DNA of 64,000 nt from Armatimonas sp043757465 (GTDB taxonomy: Bacteria > Armatimonadota > Armatimonadia > Armatimonadales > Armatimonadaceae): the NCBI RefSeq assembly GCF_043757465.1, contig NZ_JAYVPL010000131.1, positions 1-64,000 of the forward strand. Direction: 5' to 3'. The position numbers and the translations under genes were made by a program. Each line of letters begins with the position of its first letter. Position 1 is the stretch's first letter. The notes beneath the pieces are model-generated. The model did not search any database and had not been told where the DNA came from. It worked only from the letters and a program-made list of their open reading frames with translations. Below, one piece after another: positions 57,673 to 64,000 of this stretch.

Positions 57673-59022
57673 ATGTCAAACGAAGAAGCAACGACAAAAT
57701 CAAATCAAGCACTCTCACGGCGCATTCTGCTCCGGGGTGCCGGTGTTGCCATGACCCTCCCGTGGCTGGAGTCGGCGGCAGTGTGGGGCGCTCCCCTCGC
57801 TAGCAAGCAGACCACCCAGACACCGCCCAAGCGCTTTGTGGTTCAGTTCATGGGAACTGGCATCAGCCCCAACAACTGGGGAGCCAAGGGCGAGGGTGCT
57901 CAGATGGAGCTCGGCAAGTGTCTTGCGCCGCTGGAGCCTTTCAAGGCCAAGCTCAATGTGATCAGTGGTCTCTTCAACAAGCCCTCCACCGGTGTGGGGA
58001 TTCACCCGGGCATGACCGGCGGCATTCTCTCCGGGGCTGCACTCACCCGAGGGGCCGTGCTCCATGGGGGTGTCAGTATGGATCAGGTGCTGGCCCAGCG
58101 CCTCGGGCAGGACACCGTTCAGCCAAGCCTGGTTCTCTCCTGCGAGAAGCCACTGACGGGCTACCATGAGTCCAACTTCTCCATGGCCTACAGCTCTTAT
58201 ATCTCCTGGCAAGACGCCGACTCGCCCGTCCCGAGCGAGGTCTACCCGTCACTGGCCTTCGATGGCCTCTTCGACAATAGTGGTAGTCAGCGCCTAGAGA
58301 GCGTCCTGGATCGTGTCGGCTCTGAGGCCGCCAGCCTGCGCCGCAAGATCAGCCGAGAGGACCGCTCCAAGCTCGATGAGTACCTCAACAGTGTCCGCGA
58401 GGTGGAGAAACGTGCCCAGAAGCTCCGCACCGAGATGTCCAAGGCCGCTGACAACGCTCGTGGGAAGGGCAAGCCGCTGGTGGCGATGAAGCGCCCCGAC
58501 GACGGCCTGCCCGAAGACCTTCGGGAGCACATGCGGCTGATGTGCGATATTGTCGCACTCGCCATTCAGACCGACAAGACCCGGATCGCCTCAATGCTCA
58601 TGTGCCGCGATCTCTCGGGCCTGTTCTACCCGTTCCTCAATGTCAACGACGGCCACCATATTGCCTCGCATAGCGATAACTCCGAGGGCTACCAGCGTAT
58701 TGTTCACCACTACGTCACACAGCTGGCGTATCTGGCAGGAAAGCTGGACGCGATGCCCGAAGGCCAGCGAACAGTTCTAGACAACACCTGCATCCTCTGG
58801 CTCTCCAACATGTACTCCGGCTCCTCACACGATAACACGCACCTGCCGATTTTAACCGTCGGCGGTATGAGCGGTGCACTGGCAACGGGCCGCGTGCTGA
58901 ACTACCGCGATAAAGGCGATGAGAACCGCAAGGTCTGTAGCCTCTACCTCTCGCTGATGGATCGAATGGGTGTCAAGCTAGACCGCTTCGGCGATGCCGA
59001 CACGCGCCTCGCCGGAATCTAA
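57673..59022 (+). CDS. DUF1552 protein, Tat-exported
   Basis: A 449-residue protein with a Tat signal (SRRILLRGAGVAMTLPWLE, about 15-33). Family text includes RFVVQFMGTGISPNNWG, LNVISGLFNKPSTGVGIHPG, SYISWQDADSPVPSEVYP, DIVALAIQTDKTRIASMLM and NDGHHIASHSDNSE. DUF1552 proteins pair with DUF1592 cytochrome proteins as DUF1501 pairs with PSD1. The start at 57673 gives the usual Tat signal. The 3' end overlaps the convergent ATP-grasp-like gene by 45 bases. Confidence 0.9.
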   Translation: MSNEEATTKSNQALSRRILLRGAGVAMTLPWLESAAVWGAPLASKQTTQTPPKRFVVQFMGTGISPNNWGAKGEGAQMELGKCLAPLEPFKAKLNVISGLFNKPSTGVGIHPGMTGGILSGAALTRGAVLHGGVSMDQVLAQRLGQDTVQPSLVLSCEKPLTGYHESNFSMAYSSYISWQDADSPVPSEVYPSLAFDGLFDNSGSQRLESVLDRVGSEAASLRRKISREDRSKLDEYLNSVREVEKRAQKLRTEMSKAADNARGKGKPLVAMKRPDDGLPEDLREHMRLMCDIVALAIQTDKTRIASMLMCRDLSGLFYPFLNVNDGHHIASHSDNSEGYQRIVHHYVTQLAYLAGKLDAMPEGQRTVLDNTCILWLSNMYSGSSHDNTHLPILTVGGMSGALATGRVLNYRDKGDENRKVCSLYLSLMDRMGVKLDRFGDADTRLAGI

Positions 59023-60213
59023 AGCAAAACGAGGACAACCTGTTCTTAGCACAACAAACGCGGCGCTCGCCCCGATCCAGGTGGCGTCGCGGTTGTGGTC
59101 CACACCCAGCATCTTGCCGCGCCCGAGCCGAAGCAGCGCCGTCATGGCCTGGTAGGTCTCGCCGACACGCAGGAACATAATCCGAACCTCCACTTTGGTC
59201 GGGCCTTCGGGCGTCTCGATCGTCGGGATAAAGTTCACGCGCTCCTGCAAGATCCACTGGGTCTTCTCACTCTCGGGCACAGCAGCAATGTCCTCTTTCG
59301 TCGGCCCGACTTTCACACCGAGACCCGCGAACGAGAAAAGCGGCTTGAGGACGAAGTCTTCGAGGTTGTCGGGGAGACGTGCCACGTCCGACAGAAACTG
59401 CGTTTTGGGGACACTGGGGTGTTTCAGAAACGGCAGGGAGAACTTGCTGATCAGAAAATACCAGTTCGGGTGCCCCGCCCACTCCACATCGAGATCGTCG
59501 CGAAAATCAAAGGGCAGTGCGATATTCTTGCGGATTATCTCGTCCACGATCACCCGGTTGTAGAGGCGCTTGATCCGCGTGCCGTCGGGCGCGAAGAGCT
59601 GCTTGCCGCGCTTGGTCACGTGTGCGACGTCCAGCATCTGGACGCCGTAGTGCTGCTGTGTGAGAGCGAAGTCCGGCAGGGTCTTCTGGGTCTGGGGCGC
59701 AATCTCCAAGAGAAAGACCTCCCTTGGATCGTGGCCGTTGCAGAGCGCCTGGCCCAGTGTGGCATCGTAGCTCGCGCGTGTCCCGTGCTCTAAAAAAGCA
59801 CTGAGGGTACTCTCCAGCCCGTACGCCTCCCGATAGATCTCCGCCAGTGTCGGCTGGAAGGCGTAGAGAGAGGGAAAACCCTGAATCTCGACGAGCTTTG
59901 GCTGTAAGTGCGCATCGAGCCCGAAGTCGGCTTGCACAAAAAGGGGCGTCGGGTCGGTGTTCGGAACGCGGAACGCCTCAGGAATCGCTTCGGCGGCACG
60001 GGATAGATAGTCAGAGTTTCCCAGAAGCTGTGCGATCAGCTCACAGCCCGCCGTCACCATGCTCTCCAGCGTCGCCGCCTCGAAAAAACACGGTGTCTCC
60101 GCGCAGCGAAACGGAATCGGAACCCCGCAGTGCTGTGTCAGCAAGCGCTGAAACGCCGCATAACGACTCGGTGTGAAGGCGGCATTAAACGCTGCACGAT
60201 AGCTCTCAACCAT
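58978..60213 (-). CDS. ATP-grasp-like protein of unknown function
   Basis: A 411-residue protein. The C-terminal half has an ATP-grasp look: LEDFVLKPLFSFAGLGVKV (phosphate loop with lysine), TQWILQERVNFIPTI and TKVEVRIMFLRVG. The N-terminal half (LVEIQGFPSLYAFQPTLAE, PTPLFVQADFGLDAH) resembles glutathionylspermidine synthase-like and circularly permuted ATP-grasp ligases, which join an acid to an amine. The substrate is unknown. GGGAG lies eight bases upstream of the chosen ATG; a longer frame would run into a dispersed repeat. Its end overlaps the DUF1552 gene by 45 bases in the opposite direction. Confidence 0.65.
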   Translation of the reverse strand: MVESYRAAFNAAFTPSRYAAFQRLLTQHCGVPIPFRCAETPCFFEAATLESMVTAGCELIAQLLGNSDYLSRAAEAIPEAFRVPNTDPTPLFVQADFGLDAHLQPKLVEIQGFPSLYAFQPTLAEIYREAYGLESTLSAFLEHGTRASYDATLGQALCNGHDPREVFLLEIAPQTQKTLPDFALTQQHYGVQMLDVAHVTKRGKQLFAPDGTRIKRLYNRVIVDEIIRKNIALPFDFRDDLDVEWAGHPNWYFLISKFSLPFLKHPSVPKTQFLSDVARLPDNLEDFVLKPLFSFAGLGVKVGPTKEDIAAVPESEKTQWILQERVNFIPTIETPEGPTKVEVRIMFLRVGETYQAMTALLRLGRGKMLGVDHNRDATWIGASAAFVVLRTGCPRFALDSGEARVGIAEAV

Positions 60214-60246
60214 AAAATTTCTCCCTGAGACTGCCCCGATAGAAAC

Positions 60247-60392
60247 CGCCCCCATGAACGGGGGCGTGATATTGTCCTCGCAAGCTCCGACACGAAGGCC
60301 ACTTCGGGCCATACAGAGTTGATTCGGGATGGGCGGGACGCCCTTTGTGTCCGAGGCACAAGGACAATAAGACGCCCCCGTTCATGGGGGCG
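60247..60392. repeat. 146-bp palindromic repeat element, copy B
   Basis: Ends 60247-60278 and 60361-60392 are 32-base inverted repeats with two mismatches. It is related to 35547-35687: the self-complementary end changes from CGCCCCG-N6-TGGGGCG to CGCCCCC-N6-GGGGGCG, which turns a G-U into a C-G pair. It lies between the ATP-grasp-like gene and the tRNA terminator. Confidence 0.85.
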
Positions 60393-60403
60393 AGTCCTAA
60401 ATC

Positions 60404-60434
60404 AAAAAACCCCGCTACGATTGTAGCGGGGTTT
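60404..60434 (-). terminator. Rho-independent terminator of tRNA-Gln
   Basis: A perfect 12-base stem (60407-60418 with 60423-60434) and a four-base loop are followed on the minus strand by a run of Ts, directly after the tRNA. Confidence 0.92.
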
Positions 60435-60437
60435 GAG

Positions 60438-60508
60438 TTCCCGGACAAGGATTCGAACCTCGATTAACAGGGCCAGAACCTGTCGTCCTGCCGTTGAACG
60501 ATCCGGGA
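60438..60508 (-). tRNA. tRNA-Gln (CTG anticodon)
   Basis: The minus strand folds into a 71-base cloverleaf. The acceptor stem is TCCCGGA with TCCGGGA, the anticodon stem ACAGG/CCTGT encloses the loop TTCTGGC with anticodon CTG, and the T arm has GGTTCGAATC. The 3' CCA is not encoded. It has its own promoter and terminator. Confidence 0.95.
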
Positions 60509-60519
60509 ATGCGCCAGCT

Positions 60520-60548
60520 AATATATCGTATCCTCGCATTGCGTGCAA
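60520..60548 (-). promoter_or_regulatory. Promoter of tRNA-Gln (TTGCAC-17-TATATT)
   Basis: On the minus strand TTGCAC (60543-60548) and TATATT (60520-60525) are 17 bases apart; the predicted start is about five bases before the mature tRNA. Confidence 0.7.
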
Positions 60549-60609
60549 GAGAAGGAAAACCCAGTGCGCGAGCCGAACTCTGCGGGTAGATTTCTTTGGG
60601 AGAAAAACA

Positions 60610-62049
60610 ATGACACGACGAGGTTTTTTAGACGAGGCATTCTTTGCCGCTGCCATAGCATCGCTCACGGCGTCTGGCGCGTTTGCGGCAGAGCCCGCAC
60701 CCGTGCGCTCGAAACGGCGCTTTGGTGCGGCGGACAGAGTGCGTATGGCGGTGATCGGAGTCCACGGGCGCGGCATGGCGCACGTGGAGGGTTACCTTGG
60801 CCTGGCTGATGCGGAGATCGTCGCGATCTGCGATGTGGATCTGAGCTCTGCGGAGAAGGCGGCGGCGGCGGTTGAGAAGAAGACCGGCAAGAAGCCTAAG
60901 ATCTACCAGGATCTGCGCAAAGTTTTTGAGGACAAAGACATAGACGCGGTCTCGTGTGCGCTGCCGATTCACTGGCACTCGCTGGCGGCGTCTTGGGCGA
61001 TGCAGGCGGGCAAGGATGTCTACGTGGAGAAGCCCTGTAGCCACAATGTGAGCGAGGGCCGACGCCTTGTGCAGATGCAGCAGCGCACCGGACGGATCTG
61101 CCAAGTAGGGACGCAGAGCCGATCCGCCAAGGCGGTTCAGGGGGGCATCAAGTTTCTCCACGACGGCAAGCTTGGTAAAGTTACCCTGGCGCGCGGTCTT
61201 TGCTACAAGCCACGCAAGAGCATCGGCATCAAGCCCGATGGCCCAGTGCCCTCTGGAGTGGACTACGATATCTGGCTTGGCCCCGCTCCCAAGCGGCCTT
61301 TCAATCCCAATCGCTTCCACTACGAGTGGCACTGGAACTTCGACTACGGCGCAGGCGATCTGGGCAACCAGGGAATCCACCAGATGGATATCGCGCGCTG
61401 GGCGCTAGACAAACACGAGCTGCCGCGCGGGGTCGAGTCCATCGGCTGTCGGCTGGGCTACGTGGACCAGGCCAATACTCCTAACACCGTGGTTTCCACC
61501 TACGACTACGGCGACAAGCAGCTTATCTTCGAAGTGCGCGGCCTGCCCACCGAGGGATTGATGGGCGCGAGCATCGGCGATATTGTCTACGGCGAGAACG
61601 GCTACGTGGTCTTCACCGCGAGCTATGGCAAGGCGGCGGCCTTTGACAAAGAGGGCAAGCCCCTAGAGACTTTCAGTGGTGGCGGCGATCACTTTGCCGC
61701 GTTTATCCGGGCAGTCAAGAGCCGCAAGCAGAGCGATCTAGCCGCACCCGTCTTAGAGGGGCACCTCTCCAGCGCTCTGTGCCACCTCGGTAATGTGAGC
61801 TACCGCTTGGGCACCGAAGGCGGTCCGGCAAAGAGCAACTTTGCCAACAAACCGTTTGGGGAGGCGTACTCGCGCATGATCACGCACCTGACGGCAAACA
61901 ACGCCCTGACGCCTGATGCCAAGCTGCGCTTTGGAGCTAGCCTCACCCTTGACCCTAAACAAGAGCGTTTCATCGGGACGGGCGACAAGGAGGCAAACTT
62001 GCTCCTCACTCGCGAGTACCGAAAGGGCTTCGAGTTGCCCAAGGTATAG
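60610..62049 (+). CDS. Gfo/Idh/MocA oxidoreductase with Tat signal
   Basis: A 479-residue exported oxidoreductase. The N-terminus MTRRGFLDEAFFAAAIASL is a Tat signal ending near AFAAEP. The Rossmann domain follows (VRMAVIGVHGRGMAHVEGY), with AVSCALPIHWHSLAASWAM and VYVEKPCSHNVSEGRRLV (conserved EKP lysine). The C-terminal part WHWNFDYGAGDLGNQGIHQ and MDIARWAL carry the catalytic histidine. Tat export implies folding with bound NAD(P) before transport, as known for glucose-fructose oxidoreductase. GGGAG lies seven bases before the ATG. It begins 60 bases from the divergent tRNA promoter. Confidence 0.88.
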   Translation: MTRRGFLDEAFFAAAIASLTASGAFAAEPAPVRSKRRFGAADRVRMAVIGVHGRGMAHVEGYLGLADAEIVAICDVDLSSAEKAAAAVEKKTGKKPKIYQDLRKVFEDKDIDAVSCALPIHWHSLAASWAMQAGKDVYVEKPCSHNVSEGRRLVQMQQRTGRICQVGTQSRSAKAVQGGIKFLHDGKLGKVTLARGLCYKPRKSIGIKPDGPVPSGVDYDIWLGPAPKRPFNPNRFHYEWHWNFDYGAGDLGNQGIHQMDIARWALDKHELPRGVESIGCRLGYVDQANTPNTVVSTYDYGDKQLIFEVRGLPTEGLMGASIGDIVYGENGYVVFTASYGKAAAFDKEGKPLETFSGGGDHFAAFIRAVKSRKQSDLAAPVLEGHLSSALCHLGNVSYRLGTEGGPAKSNFANKPFGEAYSRMITHLTANNALTPDAKLRFGASLTLDPKQERFIGTGDKEANLLLTREYRKGFELPKV

Positions 62050-62059
62050 TCTCTTGTGA

Positions 62060-62099
62060 TAAAATGCCCCACGTTTGCCGCGATGGCAAGCGTGGGGCG
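62060..62099 (+). promoter_or_regulatory. -10 box and leader hairpin before gltD
   Basis: TAAAAT (62060-62065) is immediately followed by a 14-base stem (GCCCCACG...CGTGGGGC, one G-U pair) with a five-base loop. The mRNA would begin near or inside the stem and carry a leader of about 60 bases. No U-run follows. It could be a 5' stabiliser, a regulatory leader, or the 3' end structure of the upstream gene. Confidence 0.45.
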
Positions 62100-62133
62100 C
62101 TGTCGCCACAAAAAGTAGAGTTGTGGAAAAATT

Positions 62134-63582
62134 ATGGGTGACAGCAGAGCATTTTTAAGTCTGACGCGGGAAGCGCCAAAAAAGCGCGCCGTGGGCGAGC
62201 GGGTGCGGGACTGGTCGGAGGTGTATCTTCCGATGGCCCCTGAGAAGCTACGTGCCCAGGCATCGCGCTGTATGGACTGTGGCGTTCCTTTCTGCCACAA
62301 TGGCTGCCCGCTAGGCAACCTCATCCCGGACTGGAACGACTTAGTCTACCGGGGCCGCTGGCAGGAGGCGCTCACGGCGCTCCACGCCACCAATAACTTC
62401 CCTGAGTTCACCGGGCGGCTGTGTCCCGCACCGTGCGAGGATGCCTGTGTCTTAGCGATCAACGATAAAGCCGTCACGATCAAGACCGTCGAGCAGCGCA
62501 TTATTGACCATGGTTTTGAAGAGGGCTGGGTCGTTCCGGAGCCCCCACAGAGCCGCACGGGCAAGCGTGTCGCAGTGATTGGCAGTGGCCCGGCGGGCCT
62601 CGCGGCGGCGCAGCAACTGAACCGGGTCGGGCACTGGGTGACAGTGTTTGAGCGGGACGATCGCTTGGGCGGGCTGATGCGCTACGGTATCCCCGACTTC
62701 AAGATGGACAAGGCCGTGCTGGACCGACGGCTCACGCAGCTTGCCGATGAGGGGATTTTCTTCTGCACGGGTGCCACGGTCGGGCAGAACGTAACAGTGA
62801 TAGAGCTGCGCCGCGACTTTGAGGCGGTCTTACTCTGTACCGGGGCGCTGGAGCCACGTCTTCTGGAGCTACCCGGCGTCGAGCTGGCGGGCGTGCACTA
62901 CGCCATGGATTATCTGGTGCCGCAGAACAAGCGCAACGCGGGCGACAGTCTTCCGACGATTGATGCCGAGGGCAAGCACGTCGTGATCATCGGGGGCGGC
63001 GACACGGGCGCGGACTGCTACGGCACGGCGCTACGGCAGGGCGCGGCCTCGGTGACCCAGTTCCAGATCCACCCGGAGCCGCCCGTGGAGATGCCTGAGC
63101 TCAACCCCTGGTGGCCACAGCCCGCGCATATTTTAAAGTCCGGCCCGGCGCACGAAGAGGGTGGCGAGCGCGAGTGGGGAATTCATACCACGCACTTCGA
63201 GGGCGATGCGAGCGGCACTGTCAAGTCCCTGCACGCGGTGCAAGTGGAGCGTATTGAGCGCGCGGAGGGTGGCCGATGCGTGGTCGCCGTTCCAGGCTCC
63301 GAGACGATCTTCCCTGCCGATTTAGTTCTGATCGCCATCGGCTACAACGGCCCGGAGCGAGCGCTGCTCACGCAGTTTGGGCTGGAGCTGAACCAGCGCG
63401 GCAACGTGAAAACCGACGAGAACTACATGTCGGTGAATGTTCCTGCCGTCTTTGCCGCAGGCGACTCGCGCCGGGGCCAGAGCCTGATTGTCTGGGCGAT
63501 CGCCGAGGGCCGAGAAGCGGCGCACGGGGTGGATCAGTACCTCATGGGCGTCTCCAAACTGCCCCGCACCAGCGTGAAGTAG
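62134..63582 (+). CDS. gltD: Glutamate synthase small subunit (GltD)
   Basis: A 482-residue NADPH-dependent beta subunit of glutamate synthase. N-terminal iron-sulfur ligands are CMDCGVPFCHNGCPLGN and LCPAPCEDAC; the FAD site is VIGSGPAGLAAAQQL, followed by FERDDRLGGLMRYGIPDFK; the NADPH site is VIIGGGDTGADCYGTALRQ; the C-terminus has FAAGDSRRGQSLIVWAI. It passes electrons to the large subunit GltB, which makes glutamate from glutamine and 2-oxoglutarate. No gltB is in the window, so it is encoded elsewhere or beyond the right edge. Confidence 0.95.
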   Translation: MGDSRAFLSLTREAPKKRAVGERVRDWSEVYLPMAPEKLRAQASRCMDCGVPFCHNGCPLGNLIPDWNDLVYRGRWQEALTALHATNNFPEFTGRLCPAPCEDACVLAINDKAVTIKTVEQRIIDHGFEEGWVVPEPPQSRTGKRVAVIGSGPAGLAAAQQLNRVGHWVTVFERDDRLGGLMRYGIPDFKMDKAVLDRRLTQLADEGIFFCTGATVGQNVTVIELRRDFEAVLLCTGALEPRLLELPGVELAGVHYAMDYLVPQNKRNAGDSLPTIDAEGKHVVIIGGGDTGADCYGTALRQGAASVTQFQIHPEPPVEMPELNPWWPQPAHILKSGPAHEEGGEREWGIHTTHFEGDASGTVKSLHAVQVERIERAEGGRCVVAVPGSETIFPADLVLIAIGYNGPERALLTQFGLELNQRGNVKTDENYMSVNVPAVFAAGDSRRGQSLIVWAIAEGREAAHGVDQYLMGVSKLPRTSVK

Positions 63583-63650
63583 GTCTACAGACGGATACGC
63601 GGGGTGTAAAATCCACCCTGCGCCCGATGCGAGGCTTCCTAGACAACTCC

Positions 63651-63656
63651 TATAAT
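63651..63656 (+). promoter_or_regulatory. -10 box (TATAAT) for the last sigma gene
   Basis: A consensus TATAAT ends nine bases before the ATG at 63666; the intervening AGGAG could also act as a ribosome site at short spacing. Confidence 0.5.
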
Positions 63657-63665
63657 AGGAGCATC

Positions 63666-64000
63666 ATGAGGACAGCGAGTTTTGAGAATGCGGTTCTGCC
63701 CCACCGCGAGAATTTGATGCGCTTTGCACTGCATCTCACCCACGATTCGGCGGATGCCCAGGATCTGGTGCAGGACACGCTCCTGCGGGCCTACACCCGC
63801 TTCTACCAGCTTCGGACCCAGGATGCGACGCTGGCGTGGCTGCGCTGCATCTTGCGAAGCATCTTCCTCCACAAAATCCAGCGCAAGCGCCGCGACCGTG
63901 AGGGCACCAGTGAGATCGCGGAGTGGGAGTCTACCCGTGAGTTTGTCGGGCCAGAGAAACGTGCCATTGACGGGGTCGAGGCGAGCGCCGTTCTTCAAGT
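63666..64000 (+). CDS. ECF-type RNA polymerase sigma factor (5' part, cut by window end)
   Basis: An open frame from ATG at 63666 to the end of the window gives 111 residues. Region 2 of an ECF sigma factor is clear: FALHLTHDSADAQDLVQDTL, LLRAYTRFYQLR and ATLAWLRCILRSIFLHKIQR. Region 4 should lie beyond the edge. A consensus TATAAT lies just upstream. It is the fourth ECF sigma gene in 64 kb. A large antisense frame covers the same bases and is not a gene. Confidence 0.82.
   Translation, partial: MRTASFENAVLPHRENLMRFALHLTHDSADAQDLVQDTLLRAYTRFYQLRTQDATLAWLRCILRSIFLHKIQRKRRDREGTSEIAEWESTREFVGPEKRAIDGVEASAVLQ

Noticed and set aside
63639..63998. 119-codon minus-strand frame at the right edge
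   Set aside because: The plus strand encodes clear ECF sigma region 2 sequence with a TATAAT box upstream.

Overview
The window looks like chromosomal DNA from a GC-rich, diderm, free-living heterotroph, most probably an Armatimonadota member close to Armatimonas. Outer-membrane signs are an LptD/OstA-like protein, a TonB-like protein and a small beta-barrel. Planctomycete-type PSD1/DUF1501/DUF1552 gene sets occur, but so does a complete MinC-MinD-MinE division-site operon, which argues against Planctomycetota. The phylum call is inference from gene content; no rRNA lies in the window.

Layout. 1-5.2 kb is an accessory island: a PD-(D/E)XK nuclease-like protein, a VapB-like antitoxin with an internally deleted VapC, a large STAND-type NTPase with near-identical 123-bp tandem repeats, a possible heptad-repeat micro-ORF and a helical protein of unknown function. 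5.2-14.1 kb holds a GT2 glycosyltransferase, a metallophosphoesterase, a GHMP kinase, a GH29 fucosidase, an esterase, endonuclease IV, an HTH/membrane-protein pair, a Uma2 protein and a GH38 mannosidase relic without its catalytic part. 14.1-20.2 kb holds an ECF sigma/anti-sigma pair, a KGSADH-like aldehyde dehydrogenase, a sugar isomerase, a chagasin-type inhibitor and a D-aminoacylase. 20.3-29.2 kb holds two divergent PSD1 cytochrome proteins; the right-hand one leads an overlapping operon (PSD1, nuclease-like, DUF1501, PmoA-like). 29.3-31.1 kb is minCDE. 31.1-45.2 kb holds a GT-C membrane protein, two aldo/keto reductases, the beta-barrel, a zinc-ribbon protein, a Gfo/Idh/MocA oxidoreductase, the OstA-like protein, an MFS/PmoA-like pair and the TonB-like protein. 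45.3-54.5 kb holds CHAD, PPP-type phosphatase, DsrE-like, MFS and MoxR genes, two more ECF sigma modules and an ABC ATPase. 54.5-64 kb holds a DUF1592/DUF1552 pair, an ATP-grasp-like protein, tRNA-Gln, a Tat-exported Gfo/Idh oxidoreductase, gltD and the start of a fourth ECF sigma gene.

The main themes are breakdown of complex carbohydrate (fucosidase, esterase, oxidoreductases, sugar transporters, uronate-type dehydrogenase), large exported cytochrome systems, and dense ECF sigma regulation. A strong regulatory pattern runs through the window: more than 20 genes have a TANNNT -10 box 5-13 nt before the start codon, so many transcripts should be leaderless or nearly so. Genes inside operons instead use Shine-Dalgarno sites or ATGA overlaps. 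Two kinds of dispersed palindromic repeat are also present, and one kind is found inside coding sequences. No insertion sequence, transposase, prophage or CRISPR array was recognised, and no stretch longer than 300 bases lacks a gene.
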